Below the pieces are notes generated by a model. That model was not told where the DNA came from. It ran no database searches and worked only from the letters and a program-made list of their open reading frames with translations. From Paraburkholderia elongata (GTDB lineage: Bacteria; Pseudomonadota; Gammaproteobacteria; Burkholderiales; Burkholderiaceae), in the NCBI RefSeq assembly GCF_013177735.1, contig NZ_WOEZ01000007.1, forward strand, positions 1-51,659: a stretch of 51,659 bases of DNA, read 5' to 3'. The first letter of the stretch is position 1. Each line of letters starts with the position of its first letter. Of this stretch, positions 35,039 to 43,327 are shown in pieces. A program made the translations under genes and the position numbers.

Positions 35039-36403
35039 TCAACCGCCTTCATCGTCGAAGATTTTCGGATAAACGCGCACGAGCACAATGCGCGGCCCCT
35101 TCATCTTCTTGACCACCACGTCGAAGCGATCGAACTCAACGCGCTGCCCTTCGGTAGGCAGATCGTTGAGCGCCTGGATCACAATGCCGCCGACCGATTC
35201 AGCCTTGCCTTCGTCGATGTCGATCCCGAGCGCGCGTTCCAACGACACCACCGGCAAGCTGCCCTTGCCCATCAATGTGCCATCGTCCATGCGCGTCCAG
35301 TCGGCGTCGCCCTGGCGGAATTCGTCGTGGATCTGCCCAACCAGTGCGCCGAGCAGATTGTCCAGCGTCAGAAAGCCGATCGGCTTCGAGTTCTTATGGC
35401 CAACCAGCGCCAAGTGCGGCGCGCCCTTGCGGAAGCGGCGAAACAGTTCGAGTGCCGGCATGTCCGGCTTCACATACTGCACGGGCCGCGCATATTTGGA
35501 GAGATCGTCGAGCGTGCTGCCCGCGTGCCGCGCCAACAGCAAATCCTTCAAATGGATCATGCCGGCCACGCGCTCGCCCGACGCGTCCTCGAACAACGGA
35601 TAGCGGCTGAAGCGGTGCCGCGCCACCACCTGCATGTTTTCGCGCAACGGCAAATCGCGCCGCAGGCCGACCATTTCATAGGACGGTCGCATCAGATCCG
35701 AGACGGTCATGCGCGAAAAATCCAGCGAATGCGCAATCGTGTTCCACTCGTCCTGGCTGTATGCGCCATCCGGCGAGCCGAGCTCAGTCGCGACACTGGC
35801 GTGGCGGCCGCGGAGGATCAGCTTGAGTTCGTCTGTCGAGTAATGCGAATCGTGGCCGTGGTCCGCGTCGAGGCCCGCGAGCTTCAGCACCGCGTTGGCG
35901 CTCGTGTTGAGCACCCAGATCGCCGGATACATCGCCCAGTAGAAACCGTACAGCGGCGTGGCGGCCCACAACGAGACCTTCTCCGCTTCGCGAATCGCCA
36001 GCGACTTCGGTGCCAACTCGCCCACCACGATATGCAGGAACGAAATACACGAGAACGCGAAGAACAGCGAGATGCCGTGAATCAGCTTCTCCGATTCCAC
36101 GCCAAGCAGGCTGAAAACCGGCGTGAGCAGTTCCGCGAACGCCGGCTCACCGATCCAGCCGAGCCCGAGCGACGCCAGCGTTATGCCGAGCTGACAGGCG
36201 GACAGATACGCGTCGAGCCGTCCGTGCACCTTCGCCAGCAAACGCCCGCGCATGCCATGCCTGGCCGCGAGGCTCTGCACGCGCGTCTGCCGCAGCTTCA
36301 CCAGACCGAATTCGGCGGCGACAAAAAAACCGTTGAGGGCAACGAGAAACAACGCACCGATAAGGGCGACAACCTGGATCAAAGCGAAGAGCTCCGGCAA
36401 CAA
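35039..36403 (-). CDS. Hemolysin-family CNNM/CBS membrane protein (CorC/YtfL-like)
   Basis: A 454-residue protein with a CNNM (DUF21) membrane domain (residues about 1-190, four hydrophobic segments; starts FALIQVVALIGALFLVALNGFFVAAEFGLVKLRQTRVQ). A CBS pair follows (about 205-330; MRPSYEMVGLR, then PALELFRRFRKGAPHLALVGHKNSKPIGFLTLDNLL). A C-terminal CorC_HlyC domain (about 345-440; GSLPVVSLERALGIDI, GGIVIQALNDLP) completes it. Such proteins act in Mg2+/Co2+ or toxic-ion handling; the old hemolysin label is not a proven activity. The start appears to be TTG at 36403, with a TATACT -10 just upstream; no ATG occurs before residue 50. Confidence 0.9.
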   Translation of the reverse strand: MLPELFALIQVVALIGALFLVALNGFFVAAEFGLVKLRQTRVQSLAARHGMRGRLLAKVHGRLDAYLSACQLGITLASLGLGWIGEPAFAELLTPVFSLLGVESEKLIHGISLFFAFSCISFLHIVVGELAPKSLAIREAEKVSLWAATPLYGFYWAMYPAIWVLNTSANAVLKLAGLDADHGHDSHYSTDELKLILRGRHASVATELGSPDGAYSQDEWNTIAHSLDFSRMTVSDLMRPSYEMVGLRRDLPLRENMQVVARHRFSRYPLFEDASGERVAGMIHLKDLLLARHAGSTLDDLSKYARPVQYVKPDMPALELFRRFRKGAPHLALVGHKNSKPIGFLTLDNLLGALVGQIHDEFRQGDADWTRMDDGTLMGKGSLPVVSLERALGIDIDEGKAESVGGIVIQALNDLPTEGQRVEFDRFDVVVKKMKGPRIVLVRVYPKIFDDEGG

Positions 36404-36476
36404 AAGTTGTCAGTATAGAGGGTGAAAGCAAGCCGAAAGTCAATCGCGAACAGGAACGTGCGCCAACAGCCGCCGC

Positions 36477-37283
36477 TCACGTTGCTGTCGTCGCACTCAG
36501 CGGCACATGCAGCGCGAGCGTAACCGTTTCGCTTTCAGGTGCGTTGTTTTGCTCGAAACTGCCGCCGTGCGCTTCCGCGACGCGCTTGCACAGCGCGAAC
36601 ACCCACGCGACCCGTTTGGCTTCGCGCGGTTCGCGCGCCTGTTTGCGGGCAAAAGCTTCCAGCAAATGAGGCAGCGAAGGATCGTCCAGTGCAGCGGCGT
36701 TCTGATTGAAGGTGACGGTGGCGTGCCACCTGGTGGCATCCGCGTACGCGGCCAGCGTGACTACGGCGCCCGCCGTGCTCGCTTCGACGGCAAACGTGAG
36801 CATCACCCACAGCGCGGCGGCGAGGCGTTCACGGTCGCCATTGAGCTGCTCGGTCGCGAGTTGCGACTCAACCGCGACCTCGACGCCGCGCGCGCGGGCC
36901 AATCCGGAGCCGACTTCTTCAACGGTTTCATCGAGTAGCGGATGCAGCGGAAACGGGGCAAAAGCTAACGGCAGCGATTTGGTCTCGGCGCGCGTGGCGT
37001 CGACGATCGTCTCCAGCAACTTCACCTGCTGGTCCACGCCGTTACGAATCCCGGTGACGGCGCGCTGCGAGTTGGGGTCGTTCGCATCGAGCTTGCGCTC
37101 GAGTACGTACGCCCAGCTATGGATGGCGTTCAGCGGACCACGCAGATCATGCGACACCAGCGACAGCACGTGGTCGCGCATGAACAGCGCGGTCTCCGCG
37201 CGCAGATATGCAGTGCGTTCGGAGACGGCAAAGCCGGAAAGAACCGGCTGCGCGCCGGCGGTCCCGGCGGAAGACGTTGTCAC
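36477..37283 (-). CDS. Histidine kinase-like protein with degenerate ATP domain
   Basis: A 268-residue soluble protein with no membrane segment or sensor domain. Residues about 35-100 form a HisKA dimerisation domain with an intact H-box, LSLVSHDLRGPLNAIHSW (His45). The following region is laid out like a HATPase_c domain (GDRERLAAALWVMLTFAVEAS, then HGGSFEQNN near the end). It lacks the N-box Asn, the DxGxG G1 box and the GxGL G2 box, so ATP binding looks lost. It may be a phosphotransfer protein or a pseudokinase partner. Start is GTG at 37283 with AGAGGG upstream. It stands alone, with no response regulator beside it. Confidence 0.75.
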   Translation of the reverse strand: MTTSSAGTAGAQPVLSGFAVSERTAYLRAETALFMRDHVLSLVSHDLRGPLNAIHSWAYVLERKLDANDPNSQRAVTGIRNGVDQQVKLLETIVDATRAETKSLPLAFAPFPLHPLLDETVEEVGSGLARARGVEVAVESQLATEQLNGDRERLAAALWVMLTFAVEASTAGAVVTLAAYADATRWHATVTFNQNAAALDDPSLPHLLEAFARKQAREPREAKRVAWVFALCKRVAEAHGGSFEQNNAPESETVTLALHVPLSATTAT

Positions 37284-37471
37284 GATCGAGCCCTCTCAGG
37301 CGGTGCATAAAATGTTAAAAGAAGTCCCATTATAGGCATGCCGCCCAGCGCAGCCAGCCTGGCCGGACGGCCAACGTGGGCGCAAACCGCATGCCACGCG
37401 GCAATCCTCGGCGATGCGACGCCAAGACGCCTACAATGTCGGTTTTTACGTTTTGACCTAAGGAGCGAAAC

Positions 37472-37813
37472 ATGTCGACTGTGACTACCGAATCCGGCCT
37501 GAAATACGAAGATATCGTTGAAGGCAGCGGCGCCGAAGCGGTGGCCGGCAAGACCGTCAGCGTGCACTACACGGGCTGGCTGACCGACGGCCAGAAGTTC
37601 GACTCGAGCAAGGACCGCAACGACCCGTTCGCGTTTGTGCTGGGCGGCGGCATGGTCATCAAGGGCTGGGACGAAGGCGTGCAAGGCATGAAGGTCGGCG
37701 GCACGCGCAAGCTGACGATTCCGCCGCAACTCGGCTACGGCGTGCGTGGCGCAGGCGGCGTGATTCCGCCGAATGCAACGCTCGTGTTCGAAGTCGAACT
37801 GCTCGGCGTCTAA
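37472..37813 (+). CDS. FKBP-type peptidyl-prolyl cis-trans isomerase
   Basis: A 113-residue single-domain FKBP. Motifs run in order: [97 protein letters not shown]. The active-site Tyr, Phe, Asp, Val, Ile, Trp and Tyr positions are present. It isomerises Xaa-Pro bonds in the cytoplasm (no signal peptide). An AAGGAG site lies just before the ATG. It is a stand-alone gene; length fits the family. Confidence 0.95.
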   Translation: MSTVTTESGLKYEDIVEGSGAEAVAGKTVSVHYTGWLTDGQKFDSSKDRNDPFAFVLGGGMVIKGWDEGVQGMKVGGTRKLTIPPQLGYGVRGAGGVIPPNATLVFEVELLGV

Positions 37814-37857
37814 GTTTTTCGCTGCGCTGTTTTGCATTTTGTAATCGGGCTTCGCCA

Positions 37858-38637
37858 ATGGACCACTCCGCCGTCACCGCACCTAGCGTTTCGCTGCGCC
37901 GTTATGGCGCGGTCGAGGCATCGGACGTGCACGACTTTCACCAAGTCGTGCTCGGACTCGACGGCGCGATGGTGATGGCGGTAGACGGCGTCGCGCATCA
38001 GATCGACGCCCGCTCCGCCTGGCTCATCCCGGCCGGGGCGCGGCACGATTACGCGGGCGTCGGCGAGAACCGGCAATTGGTGCTGGATCTGCCGGCCGCC
38101 TCGCTGGCCGTGCCGGAGCGTCTGTTCGACCGCGCGCGGGCAGTGACGGTAGATGCCTCGCTCACGCAACTCGTGCATCGGATTGCGGCGCACGCCACAG
38201 GCGGCGCGCAGGCCGACGATCTGGACACCCGGCGTTTTCAATGGGATGCAGCCGCACGATTGGGTGCTGCGTTGGTGGCCGATACCGGCACGGTTGCCGA
38301 GGCGCAGGCATCTGGCGCCCGCCTCGACTTCGCGCGCATCGACCGCTGGCTGCGCGCGCATCTGTCGGAGCCGCTGCGTATCGCCGACCTTGCCGCGCAC
38401 TGCGGCTTCGGCATGCGGCGCTTTCATCAGCTTTTTATCGACGCCTTCGGCGAAACGCCACATCGCTATTTGCAGCGTCTGCGGCTCGATACGTCTCTTG
38501 GTTTGCTGTCCGATCCACGCTTATCGCTCAGCGATATCGCGTTGGAAATCGGCTTTGGCGATCAGAGCGCCTACACCCACGCTTTCACGCGGCGTTTCGG
38601 GCTGGCGCCCGGTCAATGGCGGGCGCTGCGCCATTGA
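37858..38637 (+). CDS. AraC family transcriptional regulator
   Basis: A 259-residue regulator. Residues about 1-100 form a cupin-like effector domain (VHDFHQVVLGLDGAMVMAVDGVAHQIDARSAWLIPAGARHDYAG). Residues about 160-258 form the AraC double helix-turn-helix (LRIADLAAHCGFGMRRFHQLFIDAFGETPHRYLQRLRL, then LSLSDIALEIGFGDQSAYTHAFTRRFGLAPGQWR). The effector is unknown. The gene follows the FKBP gene by 44 bases with no clear functional link and converges with metZ. Confidence 0.92.
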   Translation: MDHSAVTAPSVSLRRYGAVEASDVHDFHQVVLGLDGAMVMAVDGVAHQIDARSAWLIPAGARHDYAGVGENRQLVLDLPAASLAVPERLFDRARAVTVDASLTQLVHRIAAHATGGAQADDLDTRRFQWDAAARLGAALVADTGTVAEAQASGARLDFARIDRWLRAHLSEPLRIADLAAHCGFGMRRFHQLFIDAFGETPHRYLQRLRLDTSLGLLSDPRLSLSDIALEIGFGDQSAYTHAFTRRFGLAPGQWRALRH

Positions 38638-38663
38638 GTTTGTACAACCCGTTTGTGCAACTC

Positions 38664-38689
38664 GCGAGCCACCTGAACAGGCGGCTCGC
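38664..38689. terminator. Hairpin between AraC regulator and metZ
   Basis: GCGAGCC (38664-38670) pairs with GGCTCGC (38683-38689) and CCTG pairs with CAGG inside, around an A/C mismatch. The plus side is followed by GTTTCCT, a weak T-rich stretch. Placed between convergent genes, it probably serves as a shared terminator. Confidence 0.55.
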
Positions 38690-38716
38690 GTTTCCTGCTG
38701 TTAGTGCCTGGTGTGA

Positions 38717-39907
38717 TCAACCCGCCAGACCGCGCTCCAGATCGCCGCGGATATCGCCGGCGTTTTCCAGACCCACTGCGAGACGGATCAAGCCTTCGCT
38801 GATCCCCGCCGCCGCACGCGCCTCAGGCGTTACTCGAGCATGCGTAGTCGTAGCCGGATGCGTGATGGTGGTACGCGTATCGCCGAGGTTGCCGGTGATC
38901 GAGCAGATCTTCGTGTTGTCGATCACGCGCCAGGCATTCGCGCGCATCTGCTCAGGCGTATCTCCCTTCAGTTCGAACGACAGGATCGCGCCGCCCGCCT
39001 TCTGCTGACGCATCGCCAGCGCGTGCTGCGGATGCGATTCAAGACCCGGGTAGAACACGCGGTTCACGGCCGGATGCGTTTCCAGCCAGCGAGCGATTTC
39101 GAGCGCGTTCTCCGACTGCTTTTCGACGCGCAGTGAAAGCGTTTCCATGCCCTTGAGCAGCACCCATGCATTGAACGCGGACAGCGTCGGCCCGGCACTG
39201 CGCACGAACGGGAACACCTTTTCCATGATGAACTTCTTCGAGCCGACCAGCGCGCCGCCGAGCACACGCCCTTGGCCGTCGAGGAACTTGGTGGCCGAAT
39301 GCATCACGACATCCGCGCCGAGCTTCAGCGGCTGTTGCAACGCCGGGCTACAGAAACAGTTGTCGACCACGAAGATCGCATTGGCCGCCTCCGCGATCTT
39401 GCTGATCGCTTCGATATCGGCGACTTCGGTCAGCGGGTTCGACGGCGTTTCGAGGAAGAACATCTTCGTCTCCGGGCGCACGGCGTTTTTCCACGCGTCC
39501 AGATCGGTCGGATCGACGAAGGTCGTCGTAATGCCGAACTTGCTGAAGATCTGCGAGAACATGCCGAGCGTCGAACCGAACAGCGCCTGCGAGCTGACCA
39601 GATGGTCGCCGGCCTGCAGCGTGGACATCACCACCGACATGATCGCGGCCATCCCTGAAGCCGTGGCCATGCACGCTTCGCCGCCTTCGAGCGCGGCCAG
39701 ACGGTCCTGGAACATCGTGACGGTCGGGTTCGTGAAGCGCGAATAGGTGTAGTTGTCTTCGGAATTCTTGAATTTTTCGGCGGCGTCCGCGGCACTCGCG
39801 AAGACGAAACTCGAGGTCAGGAAAATCGCTTCCGAATGTTCGTTGAAGTCGCTGCGCACTGTGCCCGAGCGGACTGCCAGCGTATCGAAGTTCAGGGAGT
39901 CGTCCAT
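38717..39907 (-). CDS. metZ: O-succinylhomoserine sulfhydrylase MetZ
   Basis: A 396-residue PLP enzyme of the Cys/Met metabolism family. It makes homocysteine directly from O-succinylhomoserine and sulfide. It starts MDDSLNFDTLAVRSGTVRSDFNEHSEAIFLTSSFVF and has NYTYSRFTNPTV and the PLP-lysine motif HSATKFLDGQGRVLGGALVG. I used ATG 39907; a TTG six codons upstream is less likely. It lies downstream of purF in the usual Burkholderiales order but is separated by 293 bases that hold a SAM-II-like riboswitch and a terminator, so methionine-pathway feedback by SAM is likely. Confidence 0.93.
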   Translation of the reverse strand: MDDSLNFDTLAVRSGTVRSDFNEHSEAIFLTSSFVFASAADAAEKFKNSEDNYTYSRFTNPTVTMFQDRLAALEGGEACMATASGMAAIMSVVMSTLQAGDHLVSSQALFGSTLGMFSQIFSKFGITTTFVDPTDLDAWKNAVRPETKMFFLETPSNPLTEVADIEAISKIAEAANAIFVVDNCFCSPALQQPLKLGADVVMHSATKFLDGQGRVLGGALVGSKKFIMEKVFPFVRSAGPTLSAFNAWVLLKGMETLSLRVEKQSENALEIARWLETHPAVNRVFYPGLESHPQHALAMRQQKAGGAILSFELKGDTPEQMRANAWRVIDNTKICSITGNLGDTRTTITHPATTTHARVTPEARAAAGISEGLIRLAVGLENAGDIRGDLERGLAG

Positions 39908-39993
39908 GTTAGTTCTGGTTTCCAATGTTCCATGGCTGGGTTCAGCATCAACGGCTCAAGTGAGAGGAGCGCATCACGCCAAACGGCAGCAAC

Positions 39994-40029
39994 AAAAAAG
40001 CCCGCTTTTGCGTCGGCATAAGCGGGCTT
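39994..40029 (-). terminator. metZ: Intrinsic terminator in the metZ leader
   Basis: On the minus strand AAGCCCGCTT and AAGCGGGCTT form a 10-bp stem (40029-40020 and 40007-39998) around a 12-base loop. The stem is followed by six U residues (39999-39994). It stands about 50 bases after the aptamer and about 90 bases before metZ, the right place to be the expression platform of a transcription-terminating riboswitch. It could also stop purF read-through. Confidence 0.85.
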
Positions 40030-40077
40030 CATGTGCGGGGGAAAGCTGGAGCGGAGGCGGATGACTGCGGCTTTTCC

Positions 40078-40140
40078 ACCCTTCGCTTTAGCTGTTTTGG
40101 GTTGCCCCGCGTCCGCAAGCTGAGATCAAATCGACGCAAG
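40078..40140 (-). promoter_or_regulatory. SAM-II-type riboswitch aptamer upstream of metZ
   Basis: On the minus strand GCGTC (40137-40133) pairs with GACGC (40113-40109). It is directly followed by GATTTG, then AGCTTGC in the loop, and AGCTAAAG near the 3' end (40093-40086). These blocks (GATTTG after P1, GCTTGC, GCTAAAG after a short spacer) are those I recall for SAM-II aptamers. The AGCT copies can form the pseudoknot helix. SAM-II switches are best known upstream of metA, metX and metZ in alphaproteobacteria. A terminator follows at 40029-39994. Confidence 0.7.
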
Positions 40141-40154
40141 CCATCATGCTAACA

Positions 40155-40191
40155 CGCTCACGGCGTGGCGTGCAGCGGGCCACGCCGTGAG
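40155..40191. repeat. 14-bp hairpin after purF
   Basis: GCTCACGGCGTGGC and its exact complement flank a nine-base loop within ten bases of the purF stop. There is no U-tract on the minus strand. It may help end purF transcripts, and it overlaps where a metZ promoter -35 would lie. Confidence 0.6.
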
Positions 40192-40200
40192 CGCTATCAC

Positions 40201-41754
40201 TCAACCGACCGACAATTGCAGATGCAGTTGCGAACGCGCCGGCGCGCCTGCGCCGTCGATCGCGTCGCTCGCGGCGTCGCGGTCCGATTGCGAGGACGGT
40301 GCGAGCCGCGCGGTTTCAATGCGGTCGAGGTATTCGGTGGTGACATCGCCCGTGACGTAATTACCGTCAAAGCACGAGGCTTCGAATTCCTTCAGCGCAG
40401 GGTTGATATCGCGCACCGCCTGCTTCAAGGCGTCGACATCCTGATAAACGAGATGGTCCGCGCCGATCATGCGCGCGACTTCTTCGTCTGTGCGGCCATG
40501 GGCGACGAGCTCACCGCGCGTCGGCATATCGATACCGTAGACGTTCGGGTACTTCACCGGCGGCGCCGCCGAGGCGAAGATCACCTTGTTCGCGCCCGCG
40601 TCACGCGCCATCTGCACGATTTCATGCGAGGTGGTGCCGCGCACGATCGAATCGTCGACGATCAGCACGTTCTTGCCTTTGAACTCGATACCCATCGCGT
40701 TCAGCTTCTGGCGCACCGACTTCTTGCGCATCGCCTGGCCCGGCATGATGAAGGTGCGGCCCACGTAACGGTTCTTGAAGAAGCCCTCGCGATACTCGAC
40801 GCCCAGCTTCTTCGCGACCTGCATCGCAGCCGGACGGGACGAATCGGGAATCGGCATCACGACGTCGATTGGGACGTCGGGCAATTCACGCTTGATCTTC
40901 TCGGCGAGGTAATCGCCCATGCGCAGACGCACGTTGTAGACCGGCACGCCGTCGAGCACCGAGTCCGGACGCGCGAGGTACACGAGTTCGAAAATGCACG
41001 GGTTCAGGCTCGGATTCGTCGCACATTGCTGCGAGTGCAAATTGCCTTCGAGGTCGATGAAAATCGCTTCGCCCGGCGCCACATCGCGCACGAACTCGAA
41101 ACCGATACCTTCGATCGCGACCGATTCCGATGCCAGGATCCACTCGACGCCTTCCGCCGTTTCCTGCTTGCCGAGGCACAGCGGACGGATGCCGAACGGG
41201 TCGCGGAAAGCAAGCAGACCGTAGCCGGCGATCAACGAAACGATCGCGTACGAACCCCGCACCCGGCGATGCACACCCGACACGGCGTTGAACAGCGCAG
41301 CCGGATCGAGTTGCAGGCTCGAACTGGACAGCTGCAATTCGTGCGCGAGCACGTTGAGCATCACTTCGGTGTCGGAATTGGTATTGATGTGGCGGCGATC
41401 GATGCGGAACATCTCGTCTTTCAGCTGCTGCCAGTTGGTCAGATTGCCGTTGTGCGCGAGGATGATGCCGAACGGCGCGTTCACGTAGAACGGCTGGGCT
41501 TCTTCTTCGCTCGACGCGGAACCGGCGGTCGGATAACGGACCTGGCCGATGCCGGTATTGCCGGGCAGGCTGCGCATGTTGCGCGTGCGGAACACGTCGC
41601 GCACCATGCCGTTGGCCTTGTGCATGTGGAAGTTGCTGCCGTTCGCTGTCGCGATGCCGGCGGCGTCCTGACCGCGGTGCTGCAGAAGCAGCAGGCTGTC
41701 ATATATCAGCTGATTGACCGGAGAATGGGAAACTACGCCTACGATGCCGCACAT
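40201..41754 (-). CDS. purF: Amidophosphoribosyltransferase PurF
   Basis: A 517-residue class II glutamine amidotransferase that makes phosphoribosylamine from PRPP and glutamine, the first purine step. The start at ATG 41754 gives MCGIVGVVSHSP, placing the catalytic Cys second, as the family needs; a longer frame would bury it. The glutaminase domain shows LLLQHRGQDAAGIAT and GNLTNWQQL. The PRPP domain shows GREGFFKNRYVGRTFI and VLIVDDSIVRGTTSHEIV. It follows cvpA, the classical partner, by about 136 bases. Confidence 0.96.
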   Translation of the reverse strand: MCGIVGVVSHSPVNQLIYDSLLLLQHRGQDAAGIATANGSNFHMHKANGMVRDVFRTRNMRSLPGNTGIGQVRYPTAGSASSEEEAQPFYVNAPFGIILAHNGNLTNWQQLKDEMFRIDRRHINTNSDTEVMLNVLAHELQLSSSSLQLDPAALFNAVSGVHRRVRGSYAIVSLIAGYGLLAFRDPFGIRPLCLGKQETAEGVEWILASESVAIEGIGFEFVRDVAPGEAIFIDLEGNLHSQQCATNPSLNPCIFELVYLARPDSVLDGVPVYNVRLRMGDYLAEKIKRELPDVPIDVVMPIPDSSRPAAMQVAKKLGVEYREGFFKNRYVGRTFIMPGQAMRKKSVRQKLNAMGIEFKGKNVLIVDDSIVRGTTSHEIVQMARDAGANKVIFASAAPPVKYPNVYGIDMPTRGELVAHGRTDEEVARMIGADHLVYQDVDALKQAVRDINPALKEFEASCFDGNYVTGDVTTEYLDRIETARLAPSSQSDRDAASDAIDGAGAPARSQLHLQLSVG

Positions 41755-41890
41755 GGCATGTCCTTCAAAGGTACGAAATTCGTAACGACGGCCGGTGCCA
41801 AAGATGCTGCGCGAGGGTACGCGACGGTGCATAGAGGCAACCGGATTGCGCCGGAGTCCTGCGAACTTCCCGTGGTCGCCCGCCTGATCG

Positions 41891-42385
41891 TCACACGCGG
41901 ACGTAGGCAGCGAGCGTCTCGGGAAGCAGCGGTTTCATTACGTGCACGCCCTCGACCGCATAGGGTCGAAGCAAGGCGTTGCGCCAGAATTCCTGTTGGG
42001 GCAGTTCGGTCAAGCCTGCGAGGGCGACCAGAACCAGCACCAGAACGACCCCGCGCACGAGGCCGAACATCAAACCGAGCGAACGGTCCACACCGCTCAA
42101 GCCGGTTGCCTGCACAATGCGGCTCAGCAACGCGTTCAGCACGCTTGCCACCAGCACCACGCCGATCGCCACCAGCGCGAACGCCAGAAGCCACTGGGTC
42201 AGCGCGCCGCCCGGCCACGTGGCAGGGATAAACGGCACGACATAACCGACAAAGCGGCAAGCAATGAAAAACGCCGCGATCCAGCCGATCAGCCCGAATA
42301 TCTCAGACAAAAAGCCGCGCCATGTGCCGCGCAAGGCCGACAAACCGATCACCGCAATTACAGCGTAGTCGAAGGCAGTGAACAT
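41891..42385 (-). CDS. cvpA: CvpA family membrane protein
   Basis: A 164-residue inner-membrane protein with four hydrophobic helices, starting MFTAFDYAVIAVIGLSALRGTWRGFLSEIFGLIGW, the CvpA signature. CvpA was first linked to colicin V production and purF expression; its general role is envelope related and not fully settled. It lies upstream of purF and seven bases after the SPOR gene ends, in the order usual for proteobacteria. Confidence 0.92.
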   Translation of the reverse strand: MFTAFDYAVIAVIGLSALRGTWRGFLSEIFGLIGWIAAFFIACRFVGYVVPFIPATWPGGALTQWLLAFALVAIGVVLVASVLNALLSRIVQATGLSGVDRSLGLMFGLVRGVVLVLVLVALAGLTELPQQEFWRNALLRPYAVEGVHVMKPLLPETLAAYVRV

Positions 42386-42392
42386 CGCTCGC

Positions 42393-43298
42393 TTACTGTG
42401 CAGCGCCGCTGTTCGTGCCCGACGTCAAGCCGGCCTCACGAACCTTCGCAATCGCGGCGGTCGCCGCTGCACGGTCGGCGAACGGACCGGCTCGCAATAG
42501 CGTGAGCATCGAGCCGTCGGCCTGCTTCCGATGTTCGGTATATGCGGGCACTCCGCCCGCTTTCAACTTGGCGGCCCAACTACGCGCGTTGGCGTCGTTC
42601 GCAAATGCGCCTAGCTGGACGGCGAAACGGCTGCCCGGCGGCGATGCCGGCGTGCCGGAATTGGCGTCCGCGCCTGCGGCGGCGGTAGTCGCGCTGTCTT
42701 CGCTCGGTGCTGGCGTGTTCGCCGCGCTTTGCGTGGCGGGCGCGTTGGTCGGTTTGGCCGGTTTGGCGGGCGCTGCAGGTGCCGCGGGTGCCATATTGGC
42801 GGCGACGGCGGGCGCTTGCGGTTTCACAGCCGGCTTGGCTGCGGGCGCTGCGCTCGGCTGTTTAGCGGCGCCGGACTGGCCTTGCGTGGCTGCCGTTGTC
42901 GGCGCAAGGCCGGAAGCGGCAAGTGCCGCGTCAGGCGCTGGGTTATCCGGTGCGACGCCGGCCTGCGTGTCTTCGTCGGTCTTGGCGACCTTCGGCGCGG
43001 GACGGCTTGGAATGTCGATGGAGATGTCGTCCGTGACGGGCTTCGGATGTGAATCCAGCACCATGGGCAGGATCACTACCGCTGCGACGACCAGCGCGAC
43101 CGCGCCGACGAGTCTGCGCCGCGCACGCTGCTTTTCAGGCAACGTAGGGTCGAGCAGCATCGCATCGGCATCCACGGTGCGCTCCGTGCGGCGGGTTCGC
43201 CGCTCCACACGCTCGCCACGAGCGGCCCGAGTGGAACTGGTATTTGCGCCACGCCGGGTAGGCGCGCCGTCTTTCTTGCCGAACGAGAAAATTCCCAT
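42393..43298 (-). CDS. SPOR domain cell-division/envelope protein (DedD-like)
   Basis: A 301-residue bitopic membrane protein. A basic cytoplasmic N-terminus (about 60 residues, Arg-rich) leads to one membrane helix (RRLVGAVALVVAAVVILPMVL). A long Ala/Pro-rich periplasmic linker of about 130 residues follows, then the C-terminal SPOR domain (SRFAVQLGAFANDANARSWAAKLKAGGVPAYTEHRKQADGSMLTLLRAGPFADRAAATAAIAKVR). SPOR domains bind denuded peptidoglycan at the septum. Its place between folC and cvpA matches dedD of enterobacteria, so a DedD-like division role is likely. Confidence 0.88.
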   Translation of the reverse strand: MGIFSFGKKDGAPTRRGANTSSTRAARGERVERRTRRTERTVDADAMLLDPTLPEKQRARRRLVGAVALVVAAVVILPMVLDSHPKPVTDDISIDIPSRPAPKVAKTDEDTQAGVAPDNPAPDAALAASGLAPTTAATQGQSGAAKQPSAAPAAKPAVKPQAPAVAANMAPAAPAAPAKPAKPTNAPATQSAANTPAPSEDSATTAAAGADANSGTPASPPGSRFAVQLGAFANDANARSWAAKLKAGGVPAYTEHRKQADGSMLTLLRAGPFADRAAATAAIAKVREAGLTSGTNSGAAQ

Positions 43299-43327
43299 GA
43301 ATCGCTTGGTTCGAGCCTGGCGCCCGT

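Noticed and set aside
41755..41832. A longer purF start
   Set aside because: PurF needs its catalytic Cys right after the initiator Met, which only ATG 41754 provides.
40165..42231. A 688-codon plus-strand open frame over purF and cvpA
   Set aside because: It is antisense to purF and cvpA, which have intact motifs; its translation is Arg/His-rich with no family features. Long antisense frames are expected at this GC content.
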